Below the pieces are notes generated by a model. It did no database searches, was not told the origin of the DNA, and saw nothing but the letters and a program-made list of their open reading frames with translations. A stretch of 64,000 bases of DNA from Karstenula rhodostoma CBS 690.94 (lineage: Eukaryota > Ascomycota > Dothideomycetes > Pleosporales > Didymosphaeriaceae), in assembly GCA_010093485.1 (NCBI GenBank), contig MU001496.1, forward strand, positions 1,493,666 to 1,557,665. The letters run 5' to 3'. Positions 1 through 10,413 of this stretch are shown here, piece by piece (within the stretch, counting starts at the first letter, position 1; each line of letters begins with the position of its first letter). The translations under genes were made by a program, and so were the position numbers.

Positions 1-1
1 G

Positions 2-1033
2 ATGGGCAACGTCGTGCTATGGAAGCCATCACCATCTGCCATCGCGTCGAACTGGCTCGTGTACCAGATTCTCATCGAGGCAGGCTTGCCGCCAAACGTC
101 ATTCAGTGGGTGCCTGGTGACGCAGTCGAAGTTACCAAAGCAGTGCTGTCACACCGCCAATTCGCAGCTCTGCACTACACAGGCAGCACAGCCGTGTTCC
201 GCTCGTTGTACGGCACGATTGCCAACGGTGTAGCCGAGGGAAAATACCAAGGCTATCCTCGCATTGTCGGCGAGACAGGCGGGAAAAACTTCCATCTTGT
301 CCACCCTAGCGCGGACGTCTCAAACGCGGCAATTCAGACCGTCCGTGGCGCATTCGAGTACCAAGGGCAAAAGTGCAGCGCCTGCTCCCGTCTCTACGTT
401 CCGAAGTCCATCTGGCCTGAATTCAAGGAGAAGCTCGTCAGTGAGACGGCCGCACTTAAGATCGGCGAGCCCACTGATTTCTCCAACTTCATTGGTCCCG
501 TCATCCACGAAGGTAGCTTCAAGAAACTCTCCGGCGTTATCGATGAGGCCAAGAATGACAGCGAGCTCGAGCTCCTTGTCGGCGGAAAGTACGACGGAAG
601 CAAGGGCTACTACATCCACCCAACCATTTACGAGACGACCAACCCTAACCATCGTTTGTTGTCTCAAGAGCTGTTCGGCCCTGTTCTGGTCGCCCACGTA
701 TACGACGACTCTGTCCCCGACGCCTTTGCCAAAATCTGCAAGCAGATCGACACAACTTCTGAGTATGCTCTCACTGGAGCTGTCTTCGCGCAGGGTCGGG
801 AAACGATTCGCTTCGCCGAGAACGCTCTACGCAACTCAGCCGGTAACTTCTACGTCAACTGCAAGTGCACTGGTGCTGTAGTTGGCCAGCAGCCATTCGG
901 TGGATCGCGCGCCAGCGGCACGAACGACAAAGCTGGAAGCGCGACGCTGCTATCCCGCTTCGTCAACATGCGGTCGGTCAAGGAAGAGTTCCTTCCCACG
1001 ACTCAGGTCAACTATCCCAGCAACGAGGTTTAA
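2..1033 (+). CDS. PUT2: delta-1-pyrroline-5-carboxylate dehydrogenase, 3' part
   Basis: Mitochondrial NAD+-dependent enzyme of proline catabolism that oxidises P5C/glutamate semialdehyde to glutamate. The 343 visible residues are the C-terminal two thirds of an ALDH-superfamily protein. The reading frame is open to the window edge, so the Met at base 2 is internal and the N-terminus lies outside. The catalytic cysteine sits in GQKCSACSR, after the GETGGKNF glutamate motif, and QELFGPV and QQPFGGSRASGTNDKAG are typical of P5CDH rather than of general ALDHs. Full family length is about 550 residues. Ends at TAA with no intron in the visible part. A second, cytosolic-type ALDH lies at 27.8 kb but is only a superfamily relative. 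Confidence 0.93.
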   Translation: MGNVVLWKPSPSAIASNWLVYQILIEAGLPPNVIQWVPGDAVEVTKAVLSHRQFAALHYTGSTAVFRSLYGTIANGVAEGKYQGYPRIVGETGGKNFHLVHPSADVSNAAIQTVRGAFEYQGQKCSACSRLYVPKSIWPEFKEKLVSETAALKIGEPTDFSNFIGPVIHEGSFKKLSGVIDEAKNDSELELLVGGKYDGSKGYYIHPTIYETTNPNHRLLSQELFGPVLVAHVYDDSVPDAFAKICKQIDTTSEYALTGAVFAQGRETIRFAENALRNSAGNFYVNCKCTGAVVGQQPFGGSRASGTNDKAGSATLLSRFVNMRSVKEEFLPTTQVNYPSNEV

Positions 1034-3210
1034 GTCTGTTATGTATTTTTACAGAAGATTGTGTTACGATTGCACGGCGTTGGCGTCCTAGGGATTGAGA
1101 AGTTGTATATTGGCGATATGACCTGGTATCTATGCATCGATGGCGCACATGCGAACGGATACGACTTGTAGCAAAATCAAATCTGTATACTTCACATACC
1201 TTGTTCAGCGACTTGAAAGGCTTGCTCAGACATTGAGGGCCATGCAGGACATGTCATCTTAGACTTCACAATCACTCGACGTGGGCATAGTGTAGTACTA
1301 CGAGTAGGGCTTGATCAATTTCTCAACCGACTAAGTCCAGTTTGATATCTTGACTTGGGCAATTTCTTCCGAGCGAGTGCAGAGGATGGAATTGACATGT
1401 ACTCTATCGAACCAAACGATTTACAGATGCTTAAATGTACATTTTCCCCCTTTCAGCTTGTCCCTGCTGAATTTCCCCGTCGCAGCAGATCAGCACAGCA
1501 CAAGTCCAAGCTTACTTCTAAGTTTCGCAAAGACATCGAGCCAGAGCGCATGACATATCCACGTGGGAAGTTGTTCGATTACGCAGCTTACGCATACATG
1601 GATCTCACTTCGGAGATATGAACTCCCTGCCATGCCAAAGAATATTGGTATTTATAAGGACCCTTCAGCTGCCGGCATTACTGCTCAGAACTCTACGCCC
1701 GGAGATAAAACTGTGCCCCATGTGTCTCAAGCTTGTTGTGCTCGCCCATCTTATAGCCAGATCAGAATCGTCTGCCATGACTGCGGACTGGTACCCCGCT
1801 GAGTAGGGAGCGAGCTAACGTTCGCCAGCTCCGCTGAAGTGAGTCCACCAGAGACCTCGTCCGACGCGTAAAAGCCGTGAGGAGGCAGGCCAATATGTAA
1901 GCAATGATTTGACACATTGGAGTCGCAAGCTCAACCCATTATGGCGGGGTTGGTGGAGCACTGTAAGTTACAGGGGACGCAAGAGTGGAGAACGGGATTG
2001 GGTGAAATCCACTCCGAAAGCCTTGTCGTTGGGATAGACGGACGAAGCCTCGGTACGGCTTACTTACAGGACTCTGGACGGCTTGTGGATTTTGTAGGAT
2101 CTGCACACAGTTCGTGGTCATACATGCGTTCTACGGAATCCGAGGGAAACCTGCATGGCATGCAACTACCAGAAGATCACAAGCATCTGTAAACAACGAG
2201 CAGTTGCGTTGCCAGGGAAGTATATGCGGCGACGCCGAGGCATAGCAGCCGCAGCCAGCGATTAAAGCAGAGATTTAATAAAATCCAATCTCGAAAAGCG
2301 TGTTCGGAAATGGGGCCGCGGCAACTAGACGCTTCCACGTAAGCGACCGCTCGGGAGTGGATGCGCTGCCTTGGACTTGGGATTGCAGTGTTTCCTGACT
2401 CGGAGATCTAAAGCACAGATGGGACCGTGAGTCTGGTCGAGCACGGCGCGGGATTGTGGAAGCGTGCACTTTGGATTGATGCAATGCAATGGCGTTGCAG
2501 TCTCAGGCATGCATTTCATCGACATCTTCATCGTACTTTCTAGAGCGTGAGCTCGCACGAGGATGTGCGTCATGGTCTGTTTCTGCAGTCTCTTACATAC
2601 ACGTTTGCTGACCCCAGAACCCGGACGCCGTGGGCAGGCAGGCACCGAGTGGAATTTGTACCCGTCCGACCCTCCGGCATACGCGTTTGATCGGTGGGCT
2701 TATCTCTCCTGACTGTCCTGGCCCGACTCTCCTTCTTATCCCCGGTCCAGATTCCTCCCTCTCATGATCAGATCAACCTCGGCACGTCCCCCTTTGGGCT
2801 AGCGCGAGCCGCAAAACGCCCTCGGATCCGCGGTACGTCAACCATCGTGGGAGGAAGCGTGCCGAGGCGGCCCACCTTTCCGGAGCGGGAGCGCGCTGAT
2901 TGGCCGCGCGGCGGGCTGCTTGGACGTTCGGCCGAGGTGCTTTTTATGGTGTCATCGTGCGGTGGGTTGGGCGACACGTGTGGCACAGGGCGCAAGGGGC
3001 GCTTTTCCAAATGCTGCTGTGGGTAGATAGATAGAGTGGAGCCGGCGCAGATTCGAGAATTCTGGTCCGTAGGGCAAGCCTTTTAATAGTATACATATAC
3101 ATAGCTGTGAACCGTCCCTCCTCGGAGTTCACCTGCTTCTCCAGATCTTCATACCATCCCTTGTACTTCCCTACTTTTTTTTAATAGCTCATCGAGCGAT
3201 CTTCTGCGCA
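1034..3210. other. intergenic region with MFS promoter
   Basis: No convincing gene in 2.2 kb. Short ORFs are present on both strands (the longest about 110 codons) but none has a recognisable domain. The last 500 bases look like the promoter and leader of the transporter gene: an inverted CCAAT box (gattgg) near 2897, a TA-rich stretch near 3080-3105, and a pyrimidine-rich leader just before the ATG at 3211. Confidence 0.5.
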
Positions 3211-5182
3211 ATGGGTGAAGAGAAGGCTGGCGTGGACCCAGAGTCGGGCCGTCAGGGCATCCCGCATATGAAACTTATCCTCGAGCAGGGCGTGGTCACG
3301 GATGAGATCGTGAACTGGGACTATGAGGGCGCGGGCACCGAGGAGGATCCCTACGTTGTGGAGTGGATAGAGAACGATCCCCGGAACCCCATGACTTGGA
3401 GTCAGACGAAGAAATGGACCGGATGTGTGTGCATGGCGTTTGCGACGTTGACGGTGTCGTTCTGTTCGTCGGCATTCAGTGGAGGTCAGTTTGTCACTGT
3501 ATCGTAAAAGAGGACGAAGCTAACAACGGTCAGGTATACAACAAATTCTCATGCAGTTCGATGTCTCGCAGGAAGTCGTCACGCTCGGCGTCTCCCTCTT
3601 CGTCCTTGGTTTCGCACTCGGACCGTTGCTCTGGGCGCCATTCAGTGAACTGTACGGTCGCCAGGTCGTTTTCTTCGGCACCTTCATCGCTTTCGTTGCC
3701 TTCAACGCCGGTGCTGCTGGATCGAAGAACATCTGGACTCTCCTGATCCTCCGATTCTTTGGCGGTGCCTTCGGGTCATCGCCTCTTACCAACGCTGGAG
3801 GTGTCGTCGCCGATCTGTTCGCAGCGAAGGAGCGTGGTATGGCCATGTCCGTCTTCTCCGTCGCGCCATTCATGGGTCCCGTGCTTGGTCCGATCGTCGG
3901 CGGATTCCTGGGAATGACTGAGGGCTGGAGATGGGTAGAAGGACTCATGGCCATCTTCTCCGGAATCGTCTTCTTCGTCGCCATCCTCTGCGTCCCCGAA
4001 ACCTACCCTCCGGTCCTACTCCGCAAGCGTGCGCAGACCTTGTCAAAGATGACTGGAAAGGTGTACAGGTCAAGAGCCGATATCGACCAGGGCAAGATCT
4101 CGCTCGGAGAGGCTTTCTCGACCGGATTGAAGCGTCCCTGGATCCTGCTGTTCACCGAGCCCATCGTCTTCCTCCTGAGTTTGTACATGGCCATTATCTA
4201 CGGAACTTTGTACATGCTCTTCGGCGCGTACCCGATCGTCTACCGTCTTGGGCGTGGGTGGAATGAGGGCATCAGCGGTCTTCCTTTCGCGGGTGTTGCT
4301 ATTGGCATGATTGGAGCCGTCACCTACAATATCGTATACGACAACAAACGCTACCTCCGGTGCGTAAAGAATTCTCCTCACGGATTCGCAACTCCCGAGG
4401 ACCGACTGCCTACCGCCATTGTCGGAGGAATCGCCTTGCCTATTGGCCTCTTCTGGTTCGCCTGGACCAACTCTCCCACTCTTCCCTGGGCTGCTTCCGT
4501 CGCGGCTGGCATTCCCTTCGGCTTCGGAATGGTCCTCATCTTCCTGAGCATCATGAACTACCTGATCGATGCCTACACCATCTTCGCCGCCTCCGTGCTC
4601 GCGGGCAACGGTATCATTCGTTCGGTCTTTGGTGCCGCATTTCCTTTATTTACCGCTCAAATGTACAGTGGCCTGGGCATCCACTGGGCGTCCACTGTCC
4701 CCGCCTTCCTCGCCGTAGCGTGCCTTCCCTTCCCCTTCCTCTTTTACAAGTACGGCGCCGCCATCCGCAAGAAGTGCAAGTACGCTGCGCTATCAGAAGC
4801 CTTCATGGAGAAGCTTCGGACATCGGCTGTCCGACGACAGAACGCGCCCGAGGACTCCGACAGCTCGCGCACCGCCTCGGTGCAAGCCGAGCAGAATGCC
4901 GAACAAGAAGTTGCCGACTACTCATTCGAAGACGAGAAGCCCGTGGGTGGGCGGTTCGAGCCGGTGCGGACGGCGAAGGAGACCACCGAGGGCGGTGCTG
5001 CTTTGGAGAGGGTCCACACCGGCAGGAGCAACAAGTCGAGACGGAGCGTGCGAACGGTGAAGGAGCCGGATTACGATGGCAACCCGTACGAGATCGACCG
5101 CATCAATACTCGGGAAAGCTTCAAGCGGCCGAGAGGCGCGAGTCTGAAAGGCGGACTCGCTGCGACGCAGAGTCGGCAGTGA
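3211..5182 (+). CDS. MFS multidrug transporter, DHA1 family
   Basis: Plasma-membrane drug:H+ antiporter of the DHA1 type, predicted to export small hydrophobic compounds. Exons 3211-3484 and 3534-5182 with a 49-nt intron give 640 aa; the junction restores AFSGGIQQILMQFDVS. An acidic N-terminal cytosolic stretch with NPMTWSQTKKW leads into twelve hydrophobic segments. Motif A-like SELYGRQVVFF follows TM2 and the antiporter motif C (GPVLGPIVGG) is in TM5. The last ~125 residues form a long polar tail (Ser/Arg/Glu-rich), longer than in many relatives and presumably cytosolic. No biosynthetic genes lie nearby, so the substrate cannot be inferred. The flanking P5CDH and GH47 genes look unrelated in function. 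Confidence 0.9.
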
Positions 5183-5705
5183 GGTTGAGGTGTGGCGTCT
5201 TTGATTTTGAGCGTTCGAGCATGCACCTGATACTAAAATTGGGATAGAGGAGAGCATATGATACCAACTGTGTACTAGACACTGTATTAATTTCTATTTA
5301 CTGTCAGCCTGAACATTTGACCGTTCAAGATTCGGAAGATTTGTGAGCTTGTATCGGAGACGGTGAATGCCATGATGACTTGGCACTGAGCACTGCGTCG
5401 CCCAAGAAAACAACATGTGCGACTAGGTATAATGCATGCTCTTGCGAGGCTTGTATCGACGACCGTCAACATAGCATAGACGTGCGATGACTAGTGGTTG
5501 CGGCGTGGCGAGAAGCGCCTTCCGCTTCCGCCTAGCGTGGACCCTGCCAGGTTGACCCATGTCGCGTACCTGCACGGCACGGGATAGCTACACCATGCCC
5601 AGCTCCATCTGTCGCATCTCTCTCCGCCCAATGTCCCACCTCCGCGCAGGTATGGTAGGGACTTTGTTGTGCCCTTCTTCGCGCTGCAATACCTAATTCG
5701 CTACC
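5183..5705. other. intergenic region, MFS 3' end to GH47 promoter
   Basis: About 520 bases between two co-oriented genes. The first 150 bases are AT-rich and fit a 3' UTR and polyadenylation region. The rest should hold the mannosidase promoter. No gene seen; the long minus-strand ORF that starts within the next gene and runs into this region is a GC-bias shadow. Confidence 0.5.
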
Positions 5706-7603
5706 ATGGCGCGCTTCCGAACACGACACGTCGCCTTTTGCGCCTTCCTGCTCGTATTCCTGTGGTATCTGCTCCCCGGGGAAGAGCTCGCGATCCGCCG
5801 TCATGTCCAGCCCCGCCATGCACCTAATGCAGGCACCGCGGAATTGGCACGATATATGAACGATCCGAAGCGCATCCCGCACATCGAGGCGAGCCAAAGC
5901 ACCTTCAGCTGGAACACGGTCCAGTTCAAGTACCCGCCCGAGCTCACCCCGAAGCTCCCTCCCCCCGCCCCGAAGCGTCCTCGCATACAGCACGAGTTCC
6001 GGCCCGAGTCTCGGAGCGTTGCTGCCGAACAGGAGCGAAGACGGCAGGAGGTGTTGCGCGTGTTCAAAAAGGCATGGATGAGTTACAAGAGCAAGGCGTG
6101 GATGAAGGACGCGTTGAAGCCGTTGAGCGGGAGCTTTGTGGATCAATTCAGTGGCTGGGCTGCGACGCTCGTGGACAGTTTAGACACGCTATGGATGATG
6201 GGCTTAAGGGTCGATTTTTACGACGCGGTGGAGGCGGTGGCGACAATCGACTTTGGACACAGCACTTCAGGTCGCGTCAACACGTTCGAGACGAATATAC
6301 GATACTTGGGCGGACTGCTCGCGGCTTACGATTTGAGCGGGCATGAGGTTCTCAAGGACAAGGCAATCGAGGTCGGAGATCTTTTATACGCAGGTTTCAA
6401 TACGAAGAATAGGATGCCAGTGGACTTCATATCTTTCGATGACGCCAAAGAAGGCAGCGGATTGGTAGTTGAAAGGTCTGTGGTCAGCGCATCGCCAGGT
6501 ACGATTACGCTGGAGTTCAGCCGGTTGAGCCAGATCACTGGCGACAACAAGTACTACGCGGCAGTATCTCATGTCATGGATATGTTCTACGAGCAGCAGA
6601 ACAAGACCAAGCTTCCTGGAATGTGGCCGATGATGGTCTCCATGGTCGAAGCAGACGCGACCTCAGGCTACCAGTTCACCATCGGCGGCAACGCAGACTC
6701 CATGTATGAATACCTACCCAAGGCGCACGCCCTCCTCGGCTCCGCAGATGCAAGCTCGCGCAAGTACGAAGTCATGGCCCGCACCTTCATGGACACCGCG
6801 ATAGACAACCTGTTCTTCCGGCCCATGACCCCAACCCAAGAAGACATCCTCATCTCAGGCAACTGCGATGTGCTCGAAGACGGCCCGAGCCTCGACCCTG
6901 AGAGCGAGCACCTTTCTTGTTTTATTGGTGGTCTGTATGCTCTCGGCGGCCGTCTCTTCTCCAACGCTACCTACCTCGACGCCGGTGCAAAGCTCACCCG
7001 CGGCTGCATCTACGCCTACAAGTCCTTCCCGACGGGCATTATGTACGATACTCCCCGGTACAAAGTCGCTATGTCTTAGACATGGACACTTCGTACATGA
7101 ACCCACTTTTGTGACTCAGCTGACTTTGTACTCACGAGTATAGGCCAGAACGATACAACATGGTCAAATGCCCTGGTCCGGACCCAAAGAATCCTTGCAA
7201 GTGGGACGAAGAACTGTACGCCGCCGAATGCGAAAAGCGGACGCAATACCGCGAGGGGCTACCCAAAGGCTTCACCACGGCGAAAGACCCGCGCTATATC
7301 CTCCGCCCCGAAGCCATCGAGAGCGTGTTCATACTCTGGCGCATCACAGGACAAGAAGAGTATAGAGATGCGGCTTGGGACATGTTCCAGGCTGTGGCCA
7401 ACGCAACTGATACTGAATATGCCAATGCGGCGATTGAGGACGTGAACAGAATCGGGTCGAAGCAAACAGACTACATGGAGAGCTTTTGGCTGGCGGAGAC
7501 ATTGAAGTACTTCTATCTAGTGTTTGCGCACACAGATCTCATCAGTCTAGACGACTTCGTGCTGAACACAGAGGCGCACCCGTTCAAGCTTTCGAATTCT
7601 TAG
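5706..7603 (+). CDS. class I alpha-1,2-mannosidase (GH47)
   Basis: Mannosyl-oligosaccharide 1,2-alpha-mannosidase that trims N-glycans in the ER/Golgi. Exons 5706-7057 and 7144-7603 with an 86-nt intron give 603 aa; the splice joins YDTPR to PERYNMV and bypasses a stop codon in the intron. A short basic N-terminus is followed by one hydrophobic signal-anchor (residues ~8-25), giving a type II membrane protein, then a stem and the (alpha/alpha) barrel. Family signatures are GWAATLVDSLDTLWMMG near the start of the catalytic domain, the acidic motif in ISGNCDVLEDG, SCFIGG, and the C-terminal calcium-binding NTEAHPF. Length and order fit a fungal Golgi/ER mannosidase; the exact subtype (Mns1-like or Golgi type) is not decided here. 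Confidence 0.93.
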
Positions 7604-7693
7604 GAAGATTCAGAGCGTGGCAACGATTGAGCTTCAAGGGCGATGTTTTGCATGATGAGGCTTTTTGACATTGAGGGATGGGCTCGGGGGGTG

Positions 7694-8080
7694 CAGGCAG
7701 CTCACCCGACCATGGTTTTTACCTCGGCTGACCATGCCCCCTGTTCACCGACTACGCTAATCCTAATTAGGAAACTTACTAGGATGCAGTATCAGGTCAC
7801 CTCTAGCTTACGTAATTAAGCGAACTTATTCAGAACTTGTTTAGAATTAAATAATATATTAAAAAGACTATAAATCCTATACCCTAACTCTAACCTTATC
7901 CTAACTCTAACCTAACCTAACTCTAACCCTATAGAATCCTTTTATTCTATTAGAATTTAACTTTATTAGTATTTTATATATAAGTTCTGAACTTGTTTAG
8001 AACTTGTTCACGAAAAAGGTTAAAAAAGGTTTAGCGTGGTCAGCTGAGGTAAAAAGCAGGGTCGGGTGAGCTGCGTCCTG
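7694..8080. mobile_element. MITE-like element with ~43-bp terminal inverted repeats
   Basis: Bases 7694-7736 and 8034-8080 are imperfect inverted copies of each other: both carry cagctcacccgacc, then a run of T or A, then acctcNgctgacca (read inward). They enclose about 300 bases of AT-rich non-coding DNA with many TA steps, as expected after RIP. The interior holds telomere-like CCTAA repeats (7881-7930) and a direct repeat of gaacttgtttagaa (near 7832 and 7990). There is no transposase ORF, so it would be a non-autonomous element. A clean target-site duplication was not found, which leaves the class open. Confidence 0.65.
7881..7930. repeat. interstitial telomere-like CCTAA repeats
   Basis: Fifty bases consisting almost only of variants of the fungal telomere unit CCCTAA: accctaactctaacc, cctaactctaacctaacc and ctctaaccct. 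The array is degenerate, with several CTAACT units. It sits in the centre of the inverted-repeat element, far from any visible chromosome end. Confidence 0.75.
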
Positions 8081-8758
8081 GACGGGCTTCGTGGGGGGCA
8101 TCGTTTCAACGGACTTGGCGTGCCTGGCGCTAAAAATATAGCGACGGGAGCGGACGCTAATTGGCTCGTACCTGGTTTGCGGCGCCGATGCAAAGCTGGG
8201 GAAACTGGATGCCAGACTCGTCCAGAAATCATTGGGTAGATTTGGGCGTCGCGTTGACTAAGATGCTTTTCACTGTAGTCCTTGCAGCTCTTCTTTCTCA
8301 TGATTCCTTTTCCGCGCGTTTCGTTTCTGGGCATAGCACTGCGGGATCAAGTGGTGACTAGATTGTTTACCAAAGAGTTGAAAGGACCAGCGAACAGACG
8401 TACCAATATATCAGTGTCTCCCTTGAGGAGCAGTACATGTTGCCAGTCTCCGAGACCTTACCGTGCCCAGTACGCTGCCGCAAGGCGACCGATGCGCCAC
8501 ACTGCACCAGACAGGGGCTAACTGAGTTGGGATCCCCGTTGCGGCCCCTTCATCTCCAACGTCGCGCCGCACCCCGTCTCCGCTCACTCCACACCTTCTT
8601 GTACATTTCTGTTGTACAGTCGTTCTTTCCACACTCGCGTGTGTCATTCCTTCTAACTTTTAGTCACTCTCTGCCGTATTTTTGCGCACCCAACGAACGC
8701 TCCCCACGCCGAATCGAGCGCCTCTAATACATCGAATACTTTCTCAAAGACACTGAAG
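8081..8758 (+). promoter_or_regulatory. upstream region of the GH17 gene
   Basis: About 680 bases between the MITE-like element and the glucanase start codon. Short ORFs only. The last 150 bases are pyrimidine-rich with ctttc/cactc tracts ending in a leader (cactgaag) directly before the ATG, as in many fungal promoters. Confidence 0.4.
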
Positions 8759-9798
8759 ATGCGCTTCTCCACAGCAGCAGCTGTCGCTCTCGCTGCGGCG
8801 CCTGCCGTTGTGTCCGCCGCAAAGGGCGCCATGGGCTTTGCGCTCGGCACGAAGGAGGCCAACGGCGACTGCAAGACCCAGAGCGACTACGAGGCCGACT
8901 TCGACGCCATTAAGGAGGCGTCTGGCGCGACGATTGTGCGTGGATATGCGGCGGCCGACTGCAACATGACGAAGGCGATCCTCCCCGCTGCCGAGAAGAA
9001 GGGCTTCCAGGTCGTGCTCGGAATCTGGTACGCTGCCTTACCTCCCTTATGTCCGCCCTACGTCGTCTGGATACGTGCTGATACTCATGCAGGCCCGACG
9101 TCGAAGAGTCATTCAACAACGACCTCAACGCCATCACCGCTGTCGCCGAAAAGTACAAAGATACCATCTACGCCGTGACCGTCGGCTCCGAGACGCTTTA
9201 CCGCGGCAACTTCACGGGCCCAGAGCTCAAGGCTAAGATCGATACCGTTAAAAGCAAGCTGCCGGACAACATCAAGGTCGGCACCGCGGACTCGTGGAAC
9301 AAGTTCGACGACGGCACCGCCGACGCGATCCTCTCGTCGGTCGACATCCTCATGATCAACGCGTTCGCGTTCTGGCAGGGCGCGGGCGGTGACAACGCCA
9401 CGCACGTGTACCTGAACGACATGTTCCAGGCGATCAGCCACATCGAGGATAAGGTCGGCGGAAGCGACAAGATCGAGATCTGGAACGGCGAGACCGGGTG
9501 GCCCACTGCTGGTACGTCCCCACCTACCCACCCAGACACACCATTATACAGCTACTGACTGAAGTGATTAGACGGCACCGACTACGCCGCGGCCAAGGGC
9601 GGCCTCGCCAACGCCAAGGACTTCTACCAGAACGGCTTCTGCGCGCTGCTCGACTGGGGCTTCAACGCCTTCTTCTTCGAGGCCTTCGACGAGCCCTGGA
9701 AGCCTGCGTCTGTCGGCGACAACGGCAAGGTCGCGGACGAGACGACTTGGGGCGCGATGACGAGCGACCGCAAGGTGAAGTACTCGCTCAAGTGCTAG
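8759..9798 (+). CDS. secreted beta-1,3-glucanase / glucanosyltransferase, GH17
   Basis: Cell-wall enzyme of glycoside hydrolase family 17 (Bgl2-like), acting on beta-1,3-glucan outside the cell. Exons 8759-9027, 9093-9511 and 9572-9798 (introns 65 and 60 nt) give 304 aa. A signal peptide (RFSTAAAVALAAAPAVVSA, residues 2-20) precedes the barrel. The acid/base glutamate is in TVGSETLYR and the nucleophile in WNGETGWPT, split from its continuation DGTDY by intron 2. Conserved DEPWK lies near the C-terminus. There is no Ser/Thr-rich tail or GPI signal, so the protein is probably soluble or trapped in the wall. Codon use is strongly C/G-ending, which suggests high expression. Confidence 0.94.
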
Positions 9799-10413
9799 AT
9801 GTGCGGCGGAGGCGGGGCGAGGGACTGTAAATGTTACAAGGTGGAAGATTTGATGGATGTGGATATTGAATGTGGTAGGGCGATGTACGGTTATATTTTG
9901 GAGGTGGAGCGGTGTGCCTTTTTAGATTCCCATTTGCATATTATTGATTAAGGCTGTGTTTACTGGATGGATGAGTCTTTTCACCTTTGCTGAGAATGCT
10001 GTGTTGTTCGTCATGTGTGGTAGCGAGAATAAGACGATGAAGCATGTCGATGACATCTTTCCCATGTCCCGTGCGTGCAATGATGAGATGTAGTGGGCAT
10101 GCTGTGTGCATCAAATGGTCCGTGCACCATGGCGTGGAAAAGTGACGGCCCGGGGGTAATGTTCGAACATCAACAACAGCTCACTCACCAATGCATTGTG
10201 TCCACGTTGGCATGGCCCCAGATTGTTAGTCAATTGGTCACTGGATCGCAGGGATATATCCACATTTCGTTGTTCGTTCAGATGGGAAGTGCGAGGTGAT
10301 GGTTGCAACTCTTATGTTTGTACGCTAGCTCCTGCAGGGCGGAATCCAACGCATTACAGAGTCTGTCTCGACGATGCATAGCCGCAGCCTTGGATCTGGT
10401 CGTTGCTTTCAAG
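9799..10413. other. intergenic region, GH17 3' end to the repeat-protein gene
   Basis: About 615 bases. The first 160 form an AT/GT-rich 3' region. The frame of the next gene is open from 10303 but has no ATG there before 10414 (the 10303 codon is TTG). No other gene seen. Confidence 0.45.

Noticed and set aside
1355..1621. 88-codon frame after the P5CDH gene
   Set aside because: Starts with TTG, no family match, no splice context that joins it to a neighbour.
4360..5247. 295-codon plus-strand ORF in another frame of the MFS gene
   Set aside because: Arg/His/Pro-rich shadow of the transporter frame.
5532..6146. 204-codon minus-strand ORF over the start of the GH47 gene
   Set aside because: Antisense to conserved mannosidase codons; Arg/His/Gly-rich shadow with no domain.
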